From positions 2,542,001 to 2,606,000 of the forward strand of contig CP075496.1 of the NCBI GenBank assembly GCA_021613535.1: a stretch of DNA of 64,000 bases. The letters run 5' to 3'. The position numbers were made by a program, and so were the translations under genes. Numbering within the stretch: position 1 is the first letter of the stretch; each line of letters starts with the position of its first letter. Positions 23,887 through 37,200 of this stretch are shown here, piece after piece. The DNA is from Adineta vaga (taxonomy: Eukaryota > Rotifera). The notes below the pieces were generated by a model. That model was not told where the DNA came from and did no database searches. It saw nothing but the letters and a program-made list of their open reading frames with translations.

Positions 23887-25055
23887 ATGATGAAAAATGC
23901 GTCATCGTCGACACCAATGCGACCAACAATAAATATTCAACATAATTCATATGAATTTTCTGAAGGCGTACTTAAATCACCTTCCACTCATGTTTCAATG
24001 GATATATCCAATGTTATAACACCTTATCAACCTAAAAGTCAAGAACAACAACAACAACAAAATGATAAACGTACTAAAAAATGGTCAATTGACGATTTTA
24101 ATATTGGTCGACGATTAGGCGAAGGTTCTTATTCGACTGTGATACTCGTTGAAGAAAAGAAAACAGGTTTTCTTTGTGCTCTCAAAGTGATCAAAGTAAT
24201 TTGAAATTTTTATTCAAAATTCTATTTTTCTCCTCTCTGTCTGTCTTTTTCCTCCAGAAATCAATTATTCGACAATATCAACAAGAACATCAATTAATAC
24301 GTGAACTTGAAATTCATATGCGTTTATTTCATAAACATATTTTACGCATGTATGATTTTTTCTACGATTCAAATCGTATTTATGTTATTCTGGAATATGC
24401 TGCTAATGATACATTAGCATCCTACTTAAAACAACATCAACGTTTAGATAATATCAGAACAGCAACATTTATTTATCAAATAGCGGATGCATTAAATTAT
24501 TGTCATCGTTTGAAAATAATGCATCGAGATTTAAAACCAGAAAATATTCTTTTAGGACAATTTCATGAAATAAAATTAGCTGATTTTGGTTTAGCACTTC
24601 ATTGTCCAAGTTCTCGACGAACACAATACATTGGTACAATGGATTATATGGCACCTGAAGTCATCGAAAATGAAGATGTTAATCATGGAGATTTATCAGC
24701 ATCATCAGTTAATTCAACAACAACAAAAGTACCTATGCCATATGAAGAATTAGCTGATCTTTGGAGTTTAGGTATTATAACATATGAATTACTTATTGGA
24801 ACTACACCTTTCTATGATCCTGATGTGATGATAACAAAGAAACGTATCTTAACTTGTGATTATACATTACCAGATGATATGCATGTTGATGCTAAGCATT
24901 TTATTACTCATTTACTTCAGTATGATCGACAAAAACGTTTAACATTATCAAACGTCTTTGAACATAAATTCATTCGAACATTTGCACAAACTAATTTTCT
25001 TAATGAAAAATTTCATCATTTCGCTACAATGCATCATTCTCAAAACAATACTTAA
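23887..25055 (+). CDS. Divergent Aurora-type Ser/Thr protein kinase
   Basis: Aurora kinases drive centrosome, spindle and cytokinesis events. Two exons (23887-24195, 24258-25055) give 368 residues: an unstructured, Gln-containing N terminus of about 70 residues and one kinase domain. Aurora-type marks are KKWSIDDFNIGRRLGEG, EHQLIRELEIHMRLFHKHIL, RIYVILEYA, RTATFIYQIADALNYCH and SSRR before the activation loop. Catalytic motifs are complete: VIK lysine (ALKVIKKS), HRDLKPEN, ADFG and APE. Two things are odd. The loop reads SSRRTQYIGT where Auroras have RRTTxCGT, so the main activating Thr is Gln. The segment after APE has an insertion of about 20 residues (DLSASSVNSTTT region). The third Gly of the Gly loop is Ser, as in PDK1. 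PLK4-like kinases are the main alternative. Confidence 0.8.
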
Positions 25056-26022
25056 AATAATTGTGAAATTGATTGTCTAATGTCAGATTTCTTTTCTTTT
25101 CTTTCCTTTTTCTTTTCGAAGAATGTTATATGTGTATATATATATCGATAAATAAATATATATTACAAATTCAAGAGATTCTCTTTGTAAATATTCAAGC
25201 TGATAAACCTATATTTACTGATCAAGTGTTCAAGGATATTTTTTTATTATTAGTTTTGATCAATGCTATAATGGATTAAATAAAACAAACGGAACTATCT
25301 AACTCGTGTAAATCTTTACAAATACTTGTTACTACATTATTAATACACAAAAAACGTGATGATGTTGAACTATAGATTAGAAATGAACGATTGAAAGAGA
25401 ATTGATTTTCTTCGATGAATCAATATATGTGTACTCTTTAGTAAATTAAGCTTTGTTTACTGAGAAAATCTGGACCAATATCAGTTCTCGATTGTACAGG
25501 AAAAAAAACAAAGCAAGATGTCAGGATAGGAAGAAAACAGTTAGTTGTTGACGAAGTTAAGTGCACATGACACATAGTCTTGTATTGATTTGTCATAATC
25601 TATTGAATGTCAAATGACACAGACTCAGGTAAGAATCCTAGAACAATATTTATTTTTCTTCTAATCCCTTGTACTTCAAATTCCACGTGAAATGAATACA
25701 ATTTACCATCGAAAATATGATTTGATACTTTCCCCTTGTTATTAATTAAAATTCCAAAGAAAACAAAATTCAATTTTTTAAAGAATTTTCATACTTTCAA
25801 TAACAAAGAAATAATCACAAACTTTTTCATCATATATATATATATATGTATTGACATAAACTTTTTTTCATAAATGTTATTTATTTAGGTTGTTTACTTG
25901 TATTCAACATACGATATTTACAGAAATATTCTGTATAAATATAATCAACATTGGAAAAAAGATTCATATTTTACTCTTGTTAATTCTTTTCATCATTGTT
26001 TTAAAAAGTTATTCTATGAACA
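25056..26022. other. Intergenic, 0.97 kb
   Basis: This AT-rich stretch has no supported gene. It includes the kinase 3' UTR (TAAATAAATATAT near 25150), a TA repeat at about 25831-25850 and the presumed SLC26 promoter. The ORF at 25073-25279 is low-complexity and unsupported. Confidence 0.5.
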
Positions 26023-28658
26023 ATGACTCATTCGGATACTACCAATGAACCTGATAGAAACATTCATATTGATGAATCTCGTCGTAATCTTCGACTTCAA
26101 TCATTTGTTGATCGTTATGGTATTGAAGAAGAACATTTGACAACATTCGAACGAACAAAACGATACGCACGAAAACAATGTTCTTTATTTACTCTTGAAT
26201 GTTGTACCAATGCATTTTTAAATAAAGTACCACTTATTCGTTGCTTGAAAAATTATAATATTCGAAAGAATCTTTTTGGTGATATCATTGCTGGAATTAC
26301 AGTAGCTATTATGCACATACCACAAGGTAAGACAAACAGTTTGTTTAGGTTATAAATCTTATGTGTTCGAATTGAAGGTATGGCTTATGGTGCACTTACA
26401 ACTTTACCACCTGTTTATGGTAATTGAGTTTTGTTGATATTTAAATTGAGAAATATTATTGTAATTTTCAAAGGATTGTATGTATCATTTTTTCCTGTTA
26501 TTGTTTACATGTTCTTTGGTACATCACCACATTTGTCTCTTGGTAAATCAATAGAATTGAAATATTAGAATCCTTTACTTTTTGTTCTGTTTAGGAACAT
26601 TTGCTGTTGTATCATTGATGACTGCACAGGCTATTGATGGTGTTTCATCACATTTTCCAATGGCAATCAATAATAATCAATCATCTTCGGCTATTTCAAA
26701 TCTAATTGATTCATCTCCTGTTTCCTTGAAACTACAAACAGCAACAACTCTTGCTCTTCTTGTTGGATTTATCCAAGTATGATTACAAAGATTTTCTTTT
26801 CTATCATCTTCTTCTTTTTCTTTCTATTAGTTATTACTATCATTTCTTCGTCTTGGATTTCTAACTGTTTATTTAACAGAACCATTTATTAGCGGATTTA
26901 CTACTGGTGCAGCATTACACGTTTTTACAAGTCAAATTCCATCAGTTTTTGGTTTTCGTTCTCCACGTGGAATACATGGCGCATTTAAATTACCTCGAAT
27001 ATATGTAAGAATAATTCAATCATTGTTTTCAAATATTAATTGGATATCAACAGTCATTGCATTCATCTCAATCATTGCTTTATATATTGCAAAATATTTA
27101 AATGATCGATATAAATCAAAAATTCGTGTTGTTCTTCCTTCAGAATTAGTTCTTGTAGGTTCAATGAAATGTTCATTCATGTTGAAAACATCTCGTTTAG
27201 ATTATTATAGGAACAACTATATCACATTTTCTACAATTTCATTCCAAATATGCTGTATCAGTTGTGGGTCCAATCAAACGCGGTTTACCATCACCTTCAC
27301 TTCCATCCTTTGATTATGCAGATAAATTATTTGTACCGGCTCTGACTATCGCTGCTGTTAGTTTATCAATATCAATATCCATGGCAAAAATGTTAAGTCG
27401 AAAACATACATATAAAGTTAGTTCTAATCAAGTAAGTGTTAATGAATGGGGGTTTTTTTCGAAAGTTTTGATTCGATTTTTCAAATAGGAATTATTAGCT
27501 TATGGAATGGCGAATATAGTTTCATCTTTTTTTCAATGTTATCCAAGTGCAGGTTCACTGAGTCGTTCAGTTGTACAAGAAGGTAGTGGGGGAAAAACTT
27601 TACTCGTTGGTGGATTTTCCTCACTTGTCTTGGGTTGTGTATTGATTGCATTAACTCCTCTATTTCAATCATTACCCATGGCGTGTCTAGCTGCTATTAT
27701 AATCGTTAATTTGAAAGGTTTATTTCTGCAATTAAGAGATTTTCTATTATATTTTCGAATTAGTAAACTCGAATGTGTAAGTTGATTAAACTATGTATAT
27801 ACAATCAAGACATTTGTTATGTGAATATAGATATTATGGACAACGACTTTTCTAACGGTTGCCTTGTTTGATGTTGATATTGGACTTTATGTTGGCTTAT
27901 GTACATCATTCATTATCAATACTGTACGAACTCAGAGGTAAACTACTGAAATTATAACATTTCTCATATTATTTTTCTTTTATTAGACCACGAGTTTTTG
28001 TTCTTGGTCAAGTTGATAATACTGGTATTTATAAGAGTACAACAAATTTTCCTTCAGTATGATTATCATCTACTTCTTTAATTATTCATTGTTATTTCTA
28101 TTTCTATATGTATATAGGTCCAACAATATCCTGGAATAAAAATCCTTCGATTTGATGAATCATTATATGCATGTAATGCACCATTTTTTAAAAGAAAATT
28201 TTACGAATTGATTGGTATTCAAATGATCGAAGAACCAATTGTATCTTGTCGAAAACCAGATACATCCGATATAAAGGATGACATACCGTGTAAATTCGTT
28301 ATTTTAGAATGTTCACCATTTAATTATATTGATACTGTTGGTGCTAAATTACTCATACATGTAAATCGATAAGAAACCTTTCCTTTGGTTTTGTTTTTTA
28401 GTTAATATATATTTTAGATCTTCAATGATTTGAAAAAACGAAATATTAAATTATATCTAACAGATTGTCGATGTAAGTTATTTTTCATAGAATTAATTTT
28501 AAATGTTTTCGTTTCATTCTTCAGATGAAGTTCGTCATACACTCGATGTGATGAAATTTTATGAAAAGACAGAATTACATACCATTTATGTTACAACACA
28601 TGATGCAGTTGTCGCAGCAATTGCAGAATTAAATCATCCTTCAGTTTCACTTAATTAA
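26023..28658 (+). CDS. SLC26 (SulP) anion transporter with C-terminal STAS domain
   Basis: SLC26 proteins move sulfate, chloride, bicarbonate or other anions across membranes. About a dozen short exons join in frame from the ATG at 26023 to the TAA at 28656-28658. The N-terminal tail ends in CLKNYNIRKNLFGDIIAGIT. The SulP signature follows: AIMHIPQGMAYGALTTLPPV, then YGLYVSFFPVIVYMFFGTS. Transport-core blocks include PFISGFTTGAALHV, LNDRYKSK, PSELVLVGTTISHF, and ANIVSSFFQCYPSAGSLSRS, the family PxxxSLSRS turn. The STAS domain (about 28120-28640) has KFVILECSPFNYIDTVGAK, LKKRNIKLYLTDC and a C-terminal TTHDAVVAAI helix. The exon near 27150 needs the donor GTTCAA at 27169 to hold frame. Substrate cannot be assigned. 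The family call is firm. Confidence 0.92.
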
Positions 28659-29144
28659 TTGTTATATTTGGAAAACTTATATAAGTTTATGTAGATGTTT
28701 AGTTATATTTTTTACTTGTTAATGTAATTTAGTCGGATTGCTTTTATGTAAAAAAACCACATTCATCTTTAGAACAATTATATCATAAAGTACTTCTTTT
28801 TGAATATCTGTATAATTTTTACAAGTGCAGACGATTGGGGCTCCTATTTGAAATATATTTCGAGTAATATTGGAGAAGTTTATTGGTTAATTTGCTTGTA
28901 GAAAGTTCTATTTACTAGATTAATATAATTGAAGGAAATCAATATAAATAATTTTTCTATATTTCTTCTCATAAATACAGAATATATTAGTCCAATAAAC
29001 AAAAGCAAAGGAAAACGAAAAGAATTTCTTATTATACAGACAACAGTAAAAGAAACAATCCCACAGATTTACATTGTTTCCTCAGGAAAAAAAATCAAAA
29101 ATTGCCATTGTATCACTGTTAACTATTTGATAAAATGAATAGTT
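28659..29144. other. Convergent 3' region
   Basis: This is the 3' UTR area of the plus-strand SLC26 gene and the minus-strand FGFRL1-like gene. It is AT-rich with no gene. The ORF 28929-29138 shows no family or splice support. Confidence 0.45.
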
Positions 29145-31286
29145 TCAAAGCGCTTGTACACGTGCATAGTACAAATTTGAACTTGTAAGTGAAGCGAGAT
29201 CGGATGAAAGACCTGGTCCATATCTTGTTTGTTGTTGTTGTTGTTGTTGATGATGGTGATGCTGATGACTAAGTTGTTGTCTTGCAATTGGAATTGAATC
29301 AACACTATTTCCAATATAATCATTACTTGTTCGACTAGTCGTTGATGGAATTATAGTACCATTATGATGAATTAATGGTTGTCGAGGTTTCATAGAAGAT
29401 TTTAAAGCATCACTCGAATGTGAATGATGACTATGATGACGACTAGATTTTTGACGACGATGACGGCAACAAAATATGGAAAAAAGGATAAGACCAAGTA
29501 TACAAAGGGGTATGATAATCACATAAAGTAAATGACTATTTAGATTTGCCGATGGTATTGTACCTAGAAAAAAAATAATAGAGTTCATGGTGTTCTCTTT
29601 GCAATCGATGGTTTCTTTTCTTACTTTTTCGATGATCAATAACATTGACAAAAGCTTTCTTATAATTGGTAGTTTTATCATTTTGAATTAAGCAAATATA
29701 TTGTCCAGTTTCTTTCGTAGTGACTTGTGAAAGAATAAGTGGTTTGGAAAGAATATTATTTGAATCTTGTTGTTGTTGTTGAAAATTTTCAATATTTTCA
29801 TATTGTTCAGAACCAAATACAATTGCATCAGGTCGAAAGAATTGTTGAATATTAAGCTTTCTTAACCATTGAATTTTCGTTGTTGGATCAGTTGTTTGAA
29901 CACGACAATTTAATACTACTGTTTGTCCGACATCAACACTCGTATTTTGAGGATCATTACCGATAAATTGTAATTTTTCTATTAAAACGAAAACAAAGAC
30001 AGCTGATAAAAGAAAAATATCGTCTGTAATTTCTTACCTGTAACAACAAGAATATAAGTAGCATTGATAGTACCAAATGAATTGAATAATTCACATGTAT
30101 AATTACCAGTATCTGACTGACGTAGATCTTTAATAATTAATATCTGACTTCTATACAAAATAAACATATGAATTTAATCAAATAGAAATCAATCTGAAAT
30201 AGAATTTACTGTGTAACACCATATTCATCTTCAGATAAGATTTTTCCATTTTTCTTCCAACGTATTTCTGGTAATGGTTTGCCAGATGCTAAACATTTTA
30301 ATTGTACAGTTGTACCTTCTGGTTGAATAACTTTTGTCGGTTCCGAATGACCATCATCATCAGTTCGTGAAATAAATTCTGGTGCTTCTAAAAAATCAAA
30401 TTTTCGATAAAAATTAAATTCATACTAAGACACAATTACCTCCATTTGGTGATTCAATATCCCATTGTATTAGACTTTGTTGATCATGCTCATTTCCATT
30501 ACTTGATACCGTTCCGTTCGCTATTATAAAATAAAATAATATTTTCTTTGTCTAGTTTATCCAAGAGAATACATACATTTAATATTAATACGAAATTGTA
30601 CTTGTACACTTCCAAATCCATTGACAACATTACATTTATATAAACCAGCATCAGTGGATTGTGCTTTGGAAATTTTTAAAAGAAAACGTCTGATAATTAA
30701 ATTTGATGATGACCATATTGGTTCCAGATCTTCATTATTTTTCGACCATTGAATTGATAAATCAGGTGTATTCGTAACTGGACATTGTAATTCAATCGGA
30801 TCATTTTCATCGACATTTAACGTAATAAAATTCGATGCATTTGGAAGAAGTGCTGGTGGACCTATAATGTTTTGTATTTTTCAATTCAATCTCTATCAAT
30901 CAATTCAAATTCATCTGATTGCTCTTTGTCTGACTTATTACGATCCGATTAACATTTCATTTTCATTCATACCTTTTTTTTATTGTAGTACATGTATTTA
31001 CTTTTGTATCTCTGTTCATAATGATAGTTTTAACTCTCAAACGGATAGACAAAGTATATAAGAAAAGTCGTATGTTCAACATATATTTCTCTAACAATGC
31101 TAATTTTGACTGAGCTCTTTGAACTCTTCGGTCAAAATGCATTATCATTGATCTGTACATATTATAAAAAGACAGTCAGCTTACTAACTTAGTAGCAATC
31201 CACTCAATTAGAATTTTTTTTTACATACCACGTGTAACGACATTTTCGAGGAAAGTAAAAAGTAAAAGAAATAGTAATTGATTCAT
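29145..31286 (-). CDS. FGFRL1: FGFRL1-like receptor: three Ig domains, one TM helix, no kinase
   Basis: FGFRL1 is the FGF receptor relative that lacks a kinase; it binds FGF/heparin and acts in cell adhesion. Reading leftward, exon 1 (ATG at 31286) gives a signal peptide MNQLLFLLLFTFLENVVTRG. Ig1 includes IELQCPV, IQWSKN and DAGLYKCNVVNGFGS, very like FGFRL1 Ig1. Ig2 includes VQLKCLASGKPLPEIRWKKN, DTGNYTC and SFGTINATYILVV (FGFRL1 has GAINATYKV). Ig3 starts NTSVDVGQTVVLNCRV with KIQWLRK and ends TGQYICLIQND. One TM helix follows (LLYVIIIPLCILGLILFSIF) and then a CCRHRRQK stop. The cytoplasmic tail of about 110 residues is rich in His and Gln (HQHHHH, then poly-Q), echoing the His-rich vertebrate FGFRL1 tail. 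No kinase domain follows. The identity rests on the Ig details; a generic Ig-CAM is possible. Confidence 0.8.
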
Positions 31287-34215
31287 TTGTAAATTGAATA
31301 GAATCTAAAATGAAGTAGAAACAATCTATTGAGACATCTAATAACATTAGAATTTTTAAGAATAATAAATACAAGTGTTCAATTAAACAATTAGAATTCT
31401 AATCAGTATTATTGAAAAAAAAAGAAGATAGATAGAGAAAGAAAGAAGAAAACGAATGACCAATACGAATAAAAGTTCATTCAATATACTCGATCATTTT
31501 GGATCGATAACTAAACAATCTATTATCAGTTATCTATCCATGACGAAGACTACGCAATGAATACAAAGATTGTAATCTTCTGTCTGCTCGTAATATCTTC
31601 TTGCCATTCCACACTCATCGAGATAAACTTTCATCGAGTTAGAATAATTTATATCAAATATACTCATTTGAATCTTTCGATCGGTTAACGAATTGAACTC
31701 ATCTTAGGATTTGTTTTTGTGAAGTGTGAAATATCGAATTGAAGTAAGCTCTCAAACATTAAAACAAAGTAATCATGAAATGGACAGCATACGTGTGCAC
31801 AGGCGTGCACTCCCTCGTCAATAGCGTATAACCTTGAATGAATAGGCTCATTCATCATCATCTATTCGTACAATGTTCATGGTTCAACTACATGTGTGCA
31901 TGAGAAAAAAAAGATCAAGAAACAAAAGGGCATCTGTATATATTTGTTTGGATGATGTCTGTCTTCTATTCAGAATCAATGGAGGAAAAAACTTCTGACG
32001 CAATGGTCTATCTCAATTGAATGACAAATAAAAAGATCAAATATAATTCACATACCTAAACATTTCTCACTTATCATATTTTTCAATTTAACAGTTCAAT
32101 ATAAATGTCAATAGGCGATATATTCTTTTTTTTTAGATTGGCTTGTGAAACGTGAGAGAAAGAGAGAAAATAGATATCGATCACATGTGTACGTAAATCA
32201 AAATCATTGATAAGAAGAATATTTATCAGCTCAGCTGTTCAAAACTCATTTCTCATTGGTTTATATGAATGAAAAAAAGCGAAACGATAATAAACTTACT
32301 TTCACATCAACTTCCTATTCTTTTTTTTGTCTGTTATTAAAATAAAATTAAAGAAAAACGAATAGTTTAATAATTGACCGTTTGTGTTCGATCACCTTCA
32401 ATGTGTGAAATTGTCTTTTTCGTTTGTTCAATACACACTTCGTCGTTTTTAAAAATCGACCTAGAATGTGTTGATGATAATGATAATGATCATCATCGTC
32501 ATCGACCAAGTCTATATGAACGTTTAATGATGGAAGAAGAGAAAAAGACGAATAACAAGTGGACGCATATAGTGACGAGAATACATAGCAGCTATCGTTA
32601 GTGAAGAAGAAGAAGAAGAAACAAAGAAAGAAAAGAAAGAGAACGAATATATATATATATATTCAGACATAAATCGAAAGAAAAAGAATTGTACAGCAAC
32701 AGCAACAAATCAATCAGAATAGGAAAAGAGAGAGCAGAGAAAAAGAAAAGTGACAGACGAGTACTAATTTACAGATAGAAAGGATGAGAGATCTGGCTAC
32801 TATCATGGGAAGTGCCTGTCAACTAAGTTGCTTGTATTACTATGCATATAGTTTAACATGTCGGCAATCATCTAATGAATATAATAATGAGATACTCGGA
32901 ATAAAAATGAACGCGTGTTGAAAATGAATTTTTAATTTCATTGTCTTTTCATTCATTGCGCTTCTTTGACTCACGCACATACATACTCGTTGGTTACTTA
33001 TCAGCTTCATCAAACTATCAAAAAGAAAAGGGTGGTCGGCAATTATTGACAACACTCAATGAAGGACAGGAAGCAAAGATTATTTTATTATAATCATCAT
33101 TCATTCATTCATTCATTCATCCAAATTTGAACTACCAATGAATGGAATGAACAGATGCGTGACAAATCAATATCTACCTATGTCTACGTATCAGTGGCTC
33201 GATTAAAACATTTTCATTTAATCAGATTGATAAAGATAAATGAAATTTTTTCTCAAAGGAAAAACTTCAATTTTTAACATATCTATCTGATGTTTTATAA
33301 CATAAGATGAAAAGATATACATTGATATTCAGACATTAGTTTTCTTTTTTATTTTATTTATCTAATGCGTCTTTTTTCTTCTTCTTCTTCTTTAATCATT
33401 ATTGATGATGGTTAATCCTTTCCTACATCACTTTACAACGATGTAAGGAAATCTGACTCGCTTTGATCTGTTCAATCTCATAGTGTGATCCTAATATCTT
33501 GAGTACATATTGATGCAATGTTCTTTAATTTATTTTCTTCAAGTGTTACTGTTGACTATTCATTCTTTTCGAATGTCACAAGAGTAAAGAGAGAGAGAGA
33601 AAGAAAAGTCAAATCAAAATTTATGATTAGTTTTTCGAGTGTTTTTCCATCTATATAAGATGCATTTCAAGCGTATCAAGATATATCAATTGTTAGAAAA
33701 ACAAAAGAGAAAAATATCTTTATGAGAAACATAATCATACATCTTAGTTCAATAAGATAAACAAAGCTACACCCAAATACAAATCAACGGGTGAACAGAT
33801 GAGAGCTAACTCAACAAACAATATATATATATATATATGCATGGAGATCGAGTGATTAAGAAGCATCATGATGGGCGCGTCATTCGATATTTTCTTAAAC
33901 AATATATACTTTGATGGGAATGTAATATTCCATACGGAATAAGAATTCTATTGAACAAAAAAAATGAATGTATATTTTTCTATGAAATACGATCTTGTAT
34001 CAAGTGATTGTAATATATCATGAAAATCAACTGAACATTTTAGCATATTTTTTTTGAAATAGATAAAAGCATCGATATCAGTTATATTGAGAGAATTTAA
34101 TTTTATTGTAAATATAAATTGAGCATTAGAAAAATATATCATTGAAATTCAAATTCATTCTTGTTTCAGTCTTATTGATAAGAAAGAAATCTAAATTGAG
34201 TTCTTCTTTCTTTAT
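31287..34215. other. Large intergenic region, 2.9 kb
   Basis: I find no supported gene. It contains purine-rich GA tracts (about 32600-32770), TA repeats (32649-32662, 33822-33838), a TTCA tetranucleotide repeat (about 33099-33120) and AT-rich spacer. One open stretch at 32374-32601 (+) ends in a charged segment (DDNDNDHHRHRP, EEEKKTNN) that reads somewhat like coding sequence, but it has no family or exon partner. The region probably holds the upstream control DNA of the FGFRL1-like gene and the 3' end of the P-type ATPase gene. Confidence 0.45.
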
Positions 34216-37200
34216 TTACCACGCAATTTTTGCAATAAAACTACGTGGAAATTTTCGAATACATAATTTTCTCAATTCATCGATAATTAACCATAACATT
34301 CCAAATCCTAATGTTGGCATAACATATTTAACAGGAACAGGACCTGTACTAAAAACTTGATTAAACCATGCAACTTGCGTAATTAATAATTGAACACCAG
34401 CGGATATAATCATTGCACCAAAAACATACCAATTTTTTCCTTTACCCCAGAATGGATTGTGTTCAAAAATGGATGTATATCGTGTACGTGTTGCAAAATA
34501 ATTAAAAAATTGAAATAAACAAACCGAACAATAATAAACTGATTGAGAAACATATGTCATTGTAATTAATTGATCACTTGTATAAGGAGTTAATGGATCA
34601 ATACCAAATTTTTCATAAGTAAACATAAATGAATAGAATGGTACACCTTGATCAATCCAATAATAACAGAAACAAAAAAAGCCAGTAAAACATTCAAGAT
34701 TACCAACAAACATATACGCATGAAAGAGTAATTTTAAATTTAATAAATGATCTTTTGAACGAATTGATGGCGCTCGGGACATGATATCACGTTCAGGTCG
34801 TTCTGTAACCATGGCAAGTGACATGAATACATCTAGAGAAAGGAGAAAAATCAATTCATGAATAGATAATTGTGAAAAGAAAGAAATATTCAAATCATAC
34901 CATTGACCATACAGAAGATTGTAGCAAGAAAAGCAGATAAAGCTAAAGGCATACCAAACCATAGATTAAAAAACACGGGCCAAATTTGAGACCAAGAACC
35001 TATTAAAATATGAATTGTAAAAGAATATTTTATGAATTAATTTTATCTTACCGCCAGGTAATAAATAAATAGCGACTTTTTTCAAATTATCACTCAATAG
35101 ACGACCTGTTTCAATTGCTTGAATAATGGATGCAAAATTATTATCTAAGAGAACCATATCGCCTGCTTCTTTGGATACTTCTGTACCAGATTGCATTGCA
35201 ACATCGAGATGAGCACATTTTAATGCAGGTGCATCATTTGTACCATCACCTGTTACGGCAACAATTTCAGCACGTCGTTGAAATTCCATTACGATACGTA
35301 ATTTTTGTTCCGGTGATGTTCGTGCAAAGACAAGTTCTTGATGTGATAAAACCCAATCCCACATAAAATCATCCATATAATTAATTTCAGCACCGGCAAC
35401 AACAATTCCATACGGAATATATTCCATTTTTTCTGTTGGTTCAACATCCGTTTCCGGTTCTGCCACTTGATTTTTACATGATGTCCATGCTCGTTTATAC
35501 CATGGTGGTGATCGATATTGAATTTCATTACTTGTTGCTGATGCTCGTCGTATCATATCTTTGGCATTTTTCGAAAGAGAATCAGTTCTTTTTACTACAC
35601 CAGATGTATGCTGTTGAATTAATTTATCATTACGATACAAATTTAATATTGGTTCATCATTAGCATTCTTTTCTAATTTAAATGTATCAACACCATTTAT
35701 GTCGGCAATTTCGGGTGTTAATATATGGACTTGTTTAGCAATTGCTTTGGCTGTTGTAGGATGATCACCAGTAACCATTGCAACACGAATTTGAGCACGA
35801 CGTGCTTTTAAAACAGCATCAGGTACTTCAGGTCGTGGTGGATCAAGTAATGAGAAAAGGCCAACAAAACAATAGTTATCCGATGGAAATCCATTGAGAT
35901 CTTCATCATCACTATGTGATCGTTGTTTATCTTTATAACGTTGAATTAGATCATCATATTGTTGTCGTGTTATTTTTTGTTGACACATAGCAATAACACG
36001 ATTACCATTTTTACCTAATTCTTCTTGTCGACCAAACATAATTTTTTTCATTTCATTATCTAATGCTGTCACTTCATCATTCGTTTTTTTATATGTTGAA
36101 CATCGTTGTATAACAATATCAGGTGCACCTTTCAATGTTAATAGGACTATTCGATTTTTTTCTGGTATTGAAGGATCTGTTGTTTCTAATTGATTTGCTG
36201 AGATCATGAATTTATTTGCTGAATTGAATGGTAAAGCTTTTAATCGTGGATTCACATCTCGTACTTTGTCAATATCGACCATACATCGATCATTACAAAG
36301 ATTATAAAGTGCAGTATCTGCAGCATCACCAACGACACGTAATTCAGATTTCATTTTCGATATATCTTGTCCAATTTGTGCATCTTGAACTAATTGAGTT
36401 TCAGCATTATTACAAAGTACTGCACCAAGTAAAAGATCTCGAAATGCTTCAATTTTCACTTCACTTGCATCGAATGATAATTCTTTTGTTTTATTATTAT
36501 TCAATGTTTCCATTGGTTGCGCTTGATTGATACTACCCGTAGATAATTTACGTACTACTGTAGCTGCATCCATTGAAAGACGACGAACTGTATCAATAGC
36601 ACCAGACGAAAGACGGCGAATTGTTTGAAAAATTGTTTCTTCTTTAGTTGGTTCAGGTTGAGGTAAAGGAACTTTATAAATACCATCTACATCCCATAGA
36701 ATATGTGTAACTGTCATTTTGTTTTGTGTTAATGTGCCCGTTTTATCTGTTGCAATAACCGAAACTGAATTGAAAGTTTCAACAATTTGTAAACTTTTAA
36801 CCAATACACGTTGTCGATACATTTGTTTCGCAACAATTGTTAGAACTAAAAAACAATTTTAATAAATAAGATTATAGATTTAGACTTCAAAGTGTGTATT
36901 TACCAAGAGTAACAGCCGATGGTAAACCTACTGGTAAAAAGCCAACAATCATACCAATTGAATTCACAATATTTGAATTGTATGAAATAAATCCATTATG
37001 ATCACGATTTAACCATGATGCCCATGTTATCCATAAGATAATAATGGCTGTTATTGTCGATAAAACAACGAATAAAACAAAACGATTTACTTCACGATGT
37101 AGACCAGTAACAGCATCACCAGAACTTCCTCGTGTTAATTTTGACATTTTACCTAACACTGTATTATCAGCTGTAGCAATTATAACAGCTTCACCAGTGC

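Noticed and set aside
32374-32601. 75-residue ORF in the large intergenic region.
   Set aside because: It has a partly coding-like charged end but no homology, no signal peptide, and no convincing splice partner.
35130-36530. Plus-strand ORFs rich in His, Leu and Tyr inside the P-type ATPase gene.
   Set aside because: These are reverse-strand shadows of the ATPase exons.
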